Made by a program: the position numbers and the translations under genes. DNA of 64,000 nt from Astrothelium macrocarpum (Eukaryota; Ascomycota; Dothideomycetes; Trypetheliales; Trypetheliaceae), in assembly GCA_021030915.1 (NCBI GenBank), contig JAGEMR010000045.1:141385-205384 (forward strand). The letters run 5' to 3'. Below the pieces are notes generated by a model. The model was not told where the DNA came from. It searched no databases and saw nothing but the letters and a program-made list of their open reading frames with translations. Shown piece after piece: positions 11,801 through 20,170 of this stretch (positions are counted from its first letter, which is position 1; the number at the start of each line of letters is the position of its first letter).

Positions 11801-12918
11801 GATGCCAAGGGTGGAGATGCTGTGGATCTGAACCGGGAGAATCCGGTGCAGGTTGCGGCATTGTTAAAGAAGTTCTTGCGAGCTTTGCCAGATCCTGTGC
11901 TAACTTTCAAGTTACATCGATTGTTTATCCAAAGCCAACGTGAGTTTGTTCTGTTTTACTCAACTTCGTGTATCGATGGTCCTTCCAAGCACCAAGAGTG
12001 GCTGTGGCTGACTGCGCTTTCAGAAATCGCCGATGCCGAAAAACGACGCCGCGTACTTCATCTTACGTGCTGTCTATTACCAAAGCCTCATCGCGATACA
12101 ATGGAAGTCTTATTCTGCTTCCTCAACTGGGCTTCATCATTCTCTCACGTCGACGATGAATCTGGTAGTAAAATGGATATTCACAATCTCGCTACAGTCA
12201 TGGCACCCAACATTCTCTTCCAAAACTCCAAACACCAGGGCATGGACGACAGCTTCTTAGCCATTGAAGCTATCCACAGCCTCATCGAATACAACGAAAC
12301 CATGTGCGAGGTACGTTCTCCTTCTTCCCCCCCCAACCTATCCACCACCCACCACTGACCTACTCTTTCCCCTTCCAGATCCCCGAAGACCTCCAATCCA
12401 TCCTCCAAGACCACACGCTCTTCGAAACGTCCCAAGAAATCACCACCAAAGAAATCCTCCGCCGCTACGCCGACCTCCGCCACCTCCCGCAACACACCTC
12501 CCCAGCCGCGCCCCCGCAAAACCTCACCGCGGCCTCCTCGGCGGCCTACTCCCCCGCGCCCGACACGCCCACCACCGCCACCGCCCAGCCGCGCGAGGGC
12601 AAAGGCAGCATCATGCGCGTCGACCCGGACGCGGCATCCGCGCCGCCGAGCTCCGTCCGCCACGTCGCGCCGCCGCCGCCGCAGCAGGACCACGACCCGT
12701 ACTACGGCGGCGCCGTGGACGCGGAGTTCGGCGCGCCGACCGTGCCGTATGCGCGCGATGCTGCTGCGCCCAGGGGCAGCAGCGAGAGTCAGCGGAGTGC
12801 GAGGGGCGGAGCTGGTGTGGGGAAGGGAGCGGATCCCGGGGGTGGTGGGAGTCCTGCGACGCATCGGATGAGTGCGTTTGTGCGACAGCAGGGGTTGGGT
12901 GTGGCGGGGGCGGGATGA
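8874..12918 (+). CDS. lrg1: LIM-domain Rho GTPase-activating protein (Lrg1 type)
   Basis: The protein is a Rho1-directed GAP of the Lrg1 family, acting in cell-wall signalling and polar growth. I infer six exons: 8874-9317, 9375-10077, 10128-10757, 10809-11939, 12024-12310 and 12379-12918, giving 1,244 aa. LIM domains come first: CGKCQGQL to LECFTCH crosses intron 1, CYDCGGALRG and CNGCQTSI follow, and a later one has CPICEKPVEDKC and CMACQKC. The RhoGAP domain is in exons 4-5, with the arginine finger in GVFRKNGNIKRL and then AALLKKFLRALPDPVL and NLATVMAPNIL. Intron 4 (84 bp) has no stop and is a multiple of three, so its retention would add 28 residues. The last exon is a GC-rich Pro/Ala/Gly tail that differs sharply in base use from exons 1-5. 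Exon joins agree with the known family order. Confidence 0.93.
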
Positions 12919-12960
12919 GGGAGGAGAGGAAAGGAAAATTCTGGCGCTGGATTGCCGGGT
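12311..12960. other. GC-rich skew-flip island 1 (C-rich left, G-rich right)
   Basis: Composition changes abruptly at the last intron of the Lrg1-type gene. By hand count, bases 12421-12480 have 24 C and 9 G, while 12841-12900 have 28 G and 10 C; the flip is near 12720. The C-rich arm includes the intron 12311-12378, so it is not a codon-choice effect. The G+T arm runs past the stop codon to a GT microsatellite. Confidence 0.75.
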
Positions 12961-14268
12961 GTGTGTGTGTGTGTGTGTGTGTGTGGGTTATGTGCGCTCG
13001 GATCGAAGGTCTGTGGCGCTGAGATTTGGGGGGAAGTCTTTGAGAGACTGCTGGATGAAAATCGGGGATTTGCCATTCGATGGATCAGTGTGGGAAATAC
13101 TGATTGCCGAGTCCGTGGGTGTGGACTTTGGGTGGCCGCCTCTCGCTGGTTCTGAGATTGATGCGTCTGAGTTCCGAGCGTCCAGCGTGCTTAAGCAAGC
13201 GGGTTTGCTGTGTAGGAAAGTAAGGAGTCGGGACGATGGGAGGGGGGGAATTCATAGCATTATGGTACCCAGGGCAGGTACATTTTTTCCAATACAAGTG
13301 ATTTCACTTGAAGTTTAGTGCTGTGTCTAATGTGTGCTTGTTTTCGTGCTTGCCGTTGTGATTATGGACCTACCTGCGGCCAAAGCCCTGTTCTACAACT
13401 AGGATTAGAGTGAGCTTCTTTCGGCGAAAGGCCTTCTGTATTCCAATTCGCTCGTAAAGATGTACGAAAGGTTGCTTTTCAATGCAGAGAGAAAAGATTT
13501 TGGAAAATGTCAAAGCCCGAATGCCAGTACCCAGCTACTCACGAGACCATCACATCAACGTCTCACCACACCACCACATGTTCCTGAAGTTTAAAGACGC
13601 GGGCCGTTCCGTGCAGTCCCAGCCTCGGATTCGGACTCGGACTCGTACTCTTTCAAATTCCGGTGGTACCTTGCATGTTGGCGCATGTTACATTGTGAAG
13701 ACTCCCAATCCCCATTTTCCGTTTTCAGTTTATTGAAAACCCAAGTCTCGCCGTCTTACGACCGCTTGCAAGACAAATTACACCATCTTGGCAGAGCAAG
13801 CGCGTTCATAAATTCTCCGAAGGAGCCAAGCCAACATGATCGGGTGCCGCACAAGGCCTCCCACGCTTCCTTCATATCCTAGTATATGTATGTTTTGTTT
13901 TCAGCTCCACTTCCTTTGCTCGGACTCGATGCCGTTTGAAGAATGCCTGACTCGTAAGACATCATCGCTGTCTGATGGGGCCCCCCAAGGAGCGGGATGT
14001 TCATATACACAATGCCGGTCTTCCAAAAACCGGTGAAAGAGTGATCTGTAAGCGCATGCATTTTCCGTTTCTCATCATCCAAAGGTTGTCAAGAGTGCTT
14101 AGCTTCGCGAAGGAACGTATTTCTCAAGCACGATCCATAGTCATGTGCAGAAATTTTGACCCTACAATGGGTCATCCAAAGTGTCATTGATCTCTCATTC
14201 ATGATCATGTCAGTCAACGCAGTGCTATGATAGAACGCTCAAGTGAAATACTTTTCGACATCAATATG
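12919..14268. other. Intergenic, convergent 3' flanks
   Basis: This 1.35 kb gap lies between the convergent Lrg1-type and yos9 genes. Apart from the GT microsatellite at its left end, I see only short open frames without domains and a run of similar GGACTCGGACTCG-like triplets near 13630-13645. No RNA gene was recognised. Confidence 0.55.
12959..12985 (+). repeat. (GT)13 microsatellite
   Basis: An uninterrupted GT run of 13 units lies 40 bp after the stop codon of the Lrg1-type gene, probably in its 3' UTR. It sits at the right edge of the G+T-rich arm of island 1. Confidence 0.97.
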
Positions 14269-15860
14269 TTACAGTTCTTCCTTGTAAGTCTCTTCTGTCC
14301 CTTCCCCAGCCTCATCCTCGCCGGCATCTTCCTCCTTTCCATTTTCATCTTCATCATCATCATTGTCAATCACGCCCCTAAGTTCTCGTCCCCTCGGTGT
14401 ATCCACCAAGTCCAATTTCCATCCTTTCCCGCTTGCCAGTTCTTGTAATTTCTGCTTCAGAATCTCAAGCTCCTTTGAGCTCATCATGTTAAGCTTCCTC
14501 AGGCCCTTCTCGTCCATCGTCTTGCCATCGCTTGAAGCCAGAGTGTCGATATACGTCTCTTTGCCTCCCCCCACAACAGCACTCTTCTCAATCACTTTGC
14601 CTTCGCTTCCAACATCTTTCTTGGCGCCTACCTCAACACCGCCAACAATTGGTCGTAAGGGCTTGTCCTCTTCCTCGCCAACAACAAGAAGCTCTTCCGC
14701 CTCGCGAGTTTTGCGCTCTTTCCAAGCATCAATCTGATCATCTCTGAGAATCTCTTTGCATGCAATCGCGTTGGCTTTGCTTTCTTGTGGCGGGAGGAAG
14801 GCGATGTCATTGCAAAGGCGTGGGGTGTGAATGACCATGAGATAGGAACAAATGGCAATTTCTTTGATCAAACCGATACGCTCGGTATAATTCGGGTTGC
14901 AATGAAACTGAGTCTCCGTGTCAGCTTTGAATGCATCACTTGAATAGAAATGAAAATAGCACACCTGAACCTCAATCTTTCGATCTCTCCCTGTAAGATC
15001 GCAGATCGATCCACCATGAAGTTTCTGAACCAGATAGCGCACTTCCCCTTTTGTCTCCAGTCGTGCCAGTCCTGTCTCTAAACTCCCCTTCCCACCATCA
15101 TTTTTCTCGTCTTCTTCTTCTTCCAACGTCGATCTCTCTCCGTCTCCTCCAGCCTTCTTACCAGGATCGCCAATATAACGACCCAGCTCAAAGCCTGGCA
15201 CTGTTGGATCCTCAACCGGGGGAAAAAGCGGTACTCCACGACTTGGCGGTAGTGGATGAAATTGCCGCACTGCTTCGTTATAGCAGAAGCTGTAGGACCA
15301 CCATCCAGACATGTAGTAAAGACAGTTTCCCTGCATGTCCTTGAGCAACTCCCAGCCTCGATCATTCGCGCGTACTAGCTCTTTCTCCAGCTCATCGGCG
15401 GTTGTAGAATTCGTTTTGTTATTGGTATCATTCTCCGATGCAACCGACGGTATGCTACAGAGGTAATGTCGGTCTCCAAGGAGCATGTGTTCATAGGTGA
15501 GAACGTTATCATCGAACCCTGTATCCTCGTGATCTCCATCTTTGGTGTCATATAACTTGGCAATCTCGCCTTTTGAGGGTAGATCGCTAGAGGAAGATGC
15601 GCTGTTGGTTATGCTAGCTTTCAGAGAGCTAGCACTCGATGCCCATGACAGACGAGAGGAAGCGTAGGTATCGCGTATGAAGGTATCGGAGAAAATTATC
15701 TCGTACTGAGAAATGTAAGTCGAATGCGCAGTCTTCGCAAAGGTAATCAATACCACGCGCGTACCTGTGGATAAGCTAAGAGATCATCATGCACACTGAA
15801 TGAATGAGGGCTCGCGAGCGCAACTCTTAAAGCAGCCGGTAAAGCCCAGAAATGCCTCAT
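14269..15860 (-). CDS. yos9: ER lectin Yos9 / OS-9 homolog
   Basis: Yos9 is an ER-lumenal lectin of the Hrd1 ubiquitin ligase complex that reads trimmed N-glycans on misfolded glycoproteins for ERAD. It has three exons on the minus strand: 15860-15765, 15705-14965 and 14907-14269, giving 491 aa. The first exon supplies a short hydrophobic leader (MRHFWALPAALRVALA) and the family motif FSVHDDLLAYPQ, which joins across intron 1 to YEIIFSDTFI. The MRH lectin domain follows, with GNCLYYMSGWWSYSFCY and, across intron 2, VQFHCNPNYTERI. The second intron (57 bp) is in frame and stop-free. The C-terminus ends in KEEL after an acidic tail, resembling an HDEL/KDEL-type ER-retention signal, as expected for a lumenal protein. 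It is divergent from jac1 with 164 bp between the starts. Confidence 0.93.
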
Positions 15861-16024
15861 TGTTGTGGAATAGGAGTGAGGATGGCGAGTTTAAGACAGC
15901 TGTCCCGCGGAAGAGCTGCGGACGAAAGCGCCACCATACCATCAGCGGAAAGACATTAACGCTTCGGTTAAAAGCAAGTCATCTATTGTTACAACACCGG
16001 AACTAGCCGTGTATTGACATCGCA
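15861..16024. promoter_or_regulatory. Short bidirectional promoter, yos9 / jac1
   Basis: Only 164 bp separate the two divergent ATGs, so core promoter elements must be shared or interleaved. I see no clear TATA box. A CCGCGG-type palindrome lies near 15905 (TCCCGCGGAAG). Confidence 0.6.
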
Positions 16025-16786
16025 ATGCCAGGCATATCTCCAAGTACTCTTCGACATCTTCGCGCTCTCATCAAAGCATCGACGCGCTATTCTACAACAC
16101 CATTCTGCCTCCGAGCTCATTGGATCAATCGAACAATCCCTTGTACCCTTAACAAGCGCAGTAATCAGGCTGCTCTGTGCACAGCAAATCGCAACTTTAG
16201 CTCATTTGCAAGAAAAAATGAACAGCGGCAAGCGTCGTCTCCACCCAAAACCTATTATGAACTCTTCCCGGCAAGCCTTCCTTCTGGCCCTCCACCTGCC
16301 GGTCCCTTCACACTCGATCCACGCGCGCTCCGAAAGGAATTTCTGCAACTCCAAGCCAAAGCACATCCTGATCTCCATGCCGCCGAGGACAAGGCACGCG
16401 CAGAAGCTACCTCTGCTTACATCAATGAGGCATACAAGACCTTGCTGAACCCACTAGCACGGGCACAGTATATCTTGAGCTTGAGAGGTGTCGACGTTGC
16501 AAATGACGAGACGGCCAAGGTAGAAGATCCGGAACTACTGTTGCAGGTGTTAGAGCTCAGGGAACAGATTGAAACGGCGAAGAGCGAGAAGGAGATTATA
16601 CTATTGAAGGAGGAGAATGATGAGCGCATTGCCGAGAGTGAGGAGACATTGAACCGTATCTTTAAAGATGAGGCACGAACGGAGGAAGCGAAGTCGGAAG
16701 CAGTCAAGTTGAGGTATTGGGTTAATGTGAGAGAGAGCTTGGATGCGTGGGAGGAAGGAAAGGAGGTACCTCCGCTAGTACATTGA
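16025..16786 (+). CDS. jac1: Mitochondrial J-protein co-chaperone Jac1 / HscB
   Basis: Jac1 is the mitochondrial J-domain protein that delivers the Isu scaffold to Hsp70 (Ssq1 type) for Fe-S cluster transfer. The single-exon 253 aa product starts with a basic, Ser/Arg-rich presequence (about residues 1-60). A J-domain follows, beginning TYYELFPASLP, with the catalytic HPD motif at about residues 114-116 (AKAHPDLHAA) and then NEAYKTLLNPLARAQYIL. The C-terminal HscB-like helical domain has DPELLLQVLELREQIE and ends near LRYWVNVRESLDAWEEG. Order and length match the HscB/Jac1 family. The ATG at 16025 is the first in frame and gives a good targeting sequence. The gene is convergent with tpc1, 231 bp away. 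Confidence 0.95.
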   Translation: MPGISPSTLRHLRALIKASTRYSTTPFCLRAHWINRTIPCTLNKRSNQAALCTANRNFSSFARKNEQRQASSPPKTYYELFPASLPSGPPPAGPFTLDPRALRKEFLQLQAKAHPDLHAAEDKARAEATSAYINEAYKTLLNPLARAQYILSLRGVDVANDETAKVEDPELLLQVLELREQIETAKSEKEIILLKEENDERIAESEETLNRIFKDEARTEEAKSEAVKLRYWVNVRESLDAWEEGKEVPPLVH

Positions 16787-17017
16787 CGGCATCGATCACC
16801 ATGTAATAGTATGCGAAGGTCTTCATTTAGACCGGACATCGATATGGGTCACCATAATCAACTGACAATGCGAGTTGGTTGAATCCTGGAATATGTGGAT
16901 AGAATAGAGCGGTCAAGACATGGGGATTGGAGCCGGCCACTAAATCATTCTATGAAGTGGCTGGTGTCTGGACAGTACACAGAAGAAGCCATGTCTCACT
17001 GGCGACCAGCCGAATCT

Positions 17018-18094
17018 TCATTCCTCTTCGAATTTTGCTTCCACAGTCCTAATCACATTAAGGACCCTCTCATATGTCCACATTGTCACCGCGCTTGCTG
17101 GCGCTGCCTTCAACAAACTTACACTGAGCCCTCGATACAGGCCTCTTGTACCCTCTTTTTGGAGAATAGCTGCAAGAGTATTCCCAATACCACCGGCATA
17201 CAAAGGGATATTCCTGTGCACATATCTCTGCCTCGTCGGACCTTGGACTTGCAATCTCTTCCTTACCGTATCCAAAGGAAACACAGCAGTCTTTGCCGCG
17301 ATACTAGCAGCTACGCCAGCCACAGCATGTCCGGACCCGAATGGAAACTCCAAATGGCCCAATGGTGATCGCAGCGACTCGTAGAATGCAAAGAACAATC
17401 CCATGTACGGCACAATCTGTCCGACGCCAGCGCTAAGCCCCTGAAAGAAACCACGGAAGCCCTCATGACTAGCGATATCCCGGACTGACGCGATCAGGCT
17501 GGAATATACGCGATCGACGCCTTGCGCAGCGAACCGGGTACGTAGTAGGTCAAGTGGATACGTCAATGTGGTGGCTACCGTACCTGCCGCCGCGCCAGAT
17601 ACAAACGCTTCAGCAGCGTTGGGCAGGCGCCGCGATGGCGGCAATTGCTGGAGAAGCTGGGTGGTGGTGCGGTACGTCGTGAATTGAATTGCACCATATG
17701 TAACGTAGAGGAGCTCTGCAGGAATGTTGCCTTTCCACAGACCCTGCGCACGTGTTTGTGATTAGGATAGGTTCAAACAGGCAATTAGCGATGTGTACGC
17801 ACCGTGATGCCTTCTTGTCGAAGGATTGCTTTCAGAGTGCTCAAAGTGCCCTTGTATATTGGGCCTTGGAGTCCATGATGGCTCAAAGGGTCCGAAAGTG
17901 AATGGCTTTGAAGCTGGAGCCGAATCTTGACCACATCCAATGGAGCGATGCAGAATCTGCCGGCTTATCAGCAGTGTTGCTCGGATTGCGAGATGGAATG
18001 GAAATTACCTCGAGACCAGACCTGCAATGCCTCCGGCAAGAACTACTTCGGATCTGGAGCCTTCATCCTTGAGGTGCTCTTCTCTCCGAGACAT
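17018..18094 (-). CDS. tpc1: Mitochondrial thiamine pyrophosphate carrier Tpc1
   Basis: This is an inner-membrane SLC25 carrier that imports thiamine pyrophosphate into the matrix. Three exons on the minus strand, 18094-18009, 17956-17803 and 17743-17018, give 321 aa, the usual SLC25 size. Three carrier repeats are visible, each with a PxD signature: APLDVVKIRLQLQ in exon 2, YPLDLLRTRFAAQG and FPLDTVRKRLQVQG in exon 3. Each is followed by a G..G-type helix (EGITGLWKGN, EGFRGFFQGL, EGTRGLYRGL). Residues in repeat 1 (GNIPAELLYVTYGAIQFTTY) fit Tpc1 best. The exon joins are phase-consistent (GGIAGLVSR to FCIAPLD). The carrier family is certain; the substrate is by resemblance. It is divergent from the dioxygenase gene. 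Confidence 0.9.
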
Positions 18095-18215
18095 CCATGC
18101 ATGTGGTGGGTTGTCGAGAGGATCAGCGAGCCAAGATCAGCGCTGGTTTCAAGCTTTAAACCTTGTCCGACGTCACACTGCCTTGAGACATGTAACCTCC
18201 GCTAGAAAAAACAAT
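18095..18215. promoter_or_regulatory. Very short bidirectional promoter, tpc1 / dioxygenase
   Basis: Only 121 bp lie between two divergent ATGs. A CRE-like GACGTCAC occurs at 18169-18176, a candidate bZIP site (inference from sequence match only). Both products are probably mitochondrial. Confidence 0.5.
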
Positions 18216-19795
18216 ATGTTGCACAGAACCAGTGCTCGACTAAGACATGCCAATCAAAGCTGCTGGCTGCATGAGCTGACTCGCCTCCCATTGTTTGAGC
18301 CGCAAAAGACAAAGAGAGGTCCAGCGACCATTTTGGGTGGTAATTTCGGATCCAAGGTTAAACCCCACGCAACACAGTGGCACCGCAGCTACAGCAATGG
18401 ATCACATAGTCATGTAATTCAAGAGGGTACACAGGAACATCCATTCGCTTATAGTCAAAATGTACAGCCAGGTAAGGCCGGGTCCCAAGACGGGAATACG
18501 GCGCGTTATCAGTCAGTTCCGATCGAACAGAAACATCATACCACAAAGGAGCCGGTTGAGCCTTTGAAACATTCAATTGAAGCTTGGATCTGGCGGGTTG
18601 ACCCTTTGATTCTTCGAGATCAATGTCAATGCCAACGCTGTGTTGATCCAGATTCACATCAAAAGTTGTTTCAATCTTCAGATATTCCTTCCAGCATCCG
18701 GCCCTGCAACGTTGTTCCAAACGGTGATGAAGCTCATTTGCAGTGGGAAAATGACGTACCCGGTTATTCCAACGACCATGTGACGAGGATAACTTCGAAC
18801 AGAATTAACGAGCTGTTTGATCATGAACCGCTCAGGCCTCCAACGACCTGGGACAGATCATTATTCGAGAAGCATTTTCGAAAATGGTCGTGGTCCGATT
18901 GCCGAAGGAATAGCAAAACTCTCCATGCAGTACTAGAAGATCTAGACAATCATGGCCTCGTTTTCCTCGAAGATATGCCTCAACTAGAAGCCGATGAAGA
19001 GGTCAGCTCAACCTACGGCGTCGAGCAGATCGGCGCAGAAATAGGCCCCCTTCGCGATTCCTTGTACGGCAGGACATGGGACGTCAGAAGTGTTGCAAAC
19101 GCCAAAAACATCGCATACACACATCAATACCTCGGCCTTCACATGGACCTGCTGTAAGTCCCTCCCCTAGATTCCTTCCCCCCTCCACCCAGCATCGCAC
19201 CCCCGAAATATTAACCCCGTGCCTCAGCTACATGACCGCGCCACCAACCTTCCAAATCCTCCACTGTCTCCAGGCCTCCGCCTCCGGCGGCGGCGAATCC
19301 GTCTTCGTGGACGCCTTCCGCGCCGCCGAGACCATCCTCCACAACACCTCCAACCCCTCCCAACACCCCCTCTGCACCTACCCAGTCCCCTACCACTACC
19401 ACCACGTCGCCTCTTCCTCGCACCAGCACAGCCACGCGTACCACAACACGCATCCCGTCATCGAGCTCGACGCGCACGGCTGCATCGCCAACGTCAACTG
19501 GAGCCCGCCGTTCCAGGCGCCGCTGCGCGGCGGCGGTGGTGCGTCGAGCGCGCAGCTGCGGGAGTGGCATGGTGCGGCGCAGGAATTTGGGCGGATGATT
19601 GAGCGGGCCGAGATGCAGTTTGAGCGGTTGTTGAGGCCGGGCGAGGCGGTGATTTTCAACAATCGGCGAGTCTTGCATGCGCGGAGGGCGTTTGATGTGG
19701 CCAAGGGACCGAGGTGGTTGAAGGGGGCGTATATTGATGGGGATTCTGTGGGGAGCAAGTTACGGGTGTTGCGGGAATTATGTGGGCGGGAATGA
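18216..19795 (+). CDS. Gamma-butyrobetaine dioxygenase-like Fe(II)/2-oxoglutarate enzyme
   Basis: The product probably belongs to the carnitine-biosynthesis dioxygenases (gamma-butyrobetaine or trimethyllysine hydroxylase). Two exons, 18216-19153 and 19228-19795, give 501 aa. The N-terminal zinc domain shows LRDQCQCQRCVDP, matching the Cys-x-Cys-x2-Cys site of human BBOX1, followed by QKLFQSSDIP. The TauD-type catalytic domain has the iron-binding HxD as HMD in YLGLHMDLLYM, with the codon for Leu split by the intron. The distal His is in RRVLHARRAF. The first about 110 residues are basic and probably a mitochondrial leader plus a spacer. The frame is open upstream but those Met codons overlap tpc1, so I chose 18216. 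Which of the two hydroxylases it is cannot be decided here. Exon 2 lies in skew-flip island 2. Confidence 0.82.
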
Positions 19796-19810
19796 GGGGT
19801 GAGATTTGGC
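19154..19810. other. GC-rich skew-flip island 2
   Basis: The island starts at the intron of the dioxygenase gene. Bases 19381-19440 have 31 C and 8 G, while 19681-19740 have 29 G and 7 C (hand counts). The flip is near 19530. The upstream exon 1 has ordinary mixed composition. Confidence 0.78.
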
Positions 19811-20170
19811 ATTGGAGTGTTCTAAGAAGGATTTAAGGAATGGCGTCGATCAACGCCGTGAGATTCAATTCTGATGTTGCATATTGATTTCTATACAATC
19901 TATTAGACACGCCGTGAAGGAGACAGAGTAGATGTTTCCCATTGGTTACTTGAAATGACCCCTGTTTTGAGCAGAATCTGCCTCCCAACTCCGATGCTAA
20001 TTACTGAGAAAAGAGACCTGAGGCCAAGTGCACCACGGGTATCGTGACCCATCATCGCAGCCGCCGAATCAAAGGAAAAAGGAGAAAGAACCAGTCTTTG
20101 TTATGAGAAAAGCCGCCACCATGCAGACCTGTGAAACCATGACGCGGGAAAAGAAAAAGGAAAAAAGAAA
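19796..20170. other. Intergenic, convergent 3' flanks
   Basis: This 375 bp gap lies between convergent genes. It is A-rich on its right side (AAAGGAAAAAGGAGAAAG near 20075) and contains nothing I can name. Confidence 0.6.

Noticed and set aside
12181..12864. 227-codon minus-strand frame over the end of the Lrg1-type gene
   Set aside because: It is Gly/Arg/Val-rich antisense of the GC-rich last exon; the sense frame has the expected RhoGAP end and splice sites.
17940..18215. Earlier start for the dioxygenase at 17940
   Set aside because: It would overlap the first exon, first intron and part of exon 2 of tpc1 on the other strand and lacks a targeting-like sequence; 18216 gives a basic leader.
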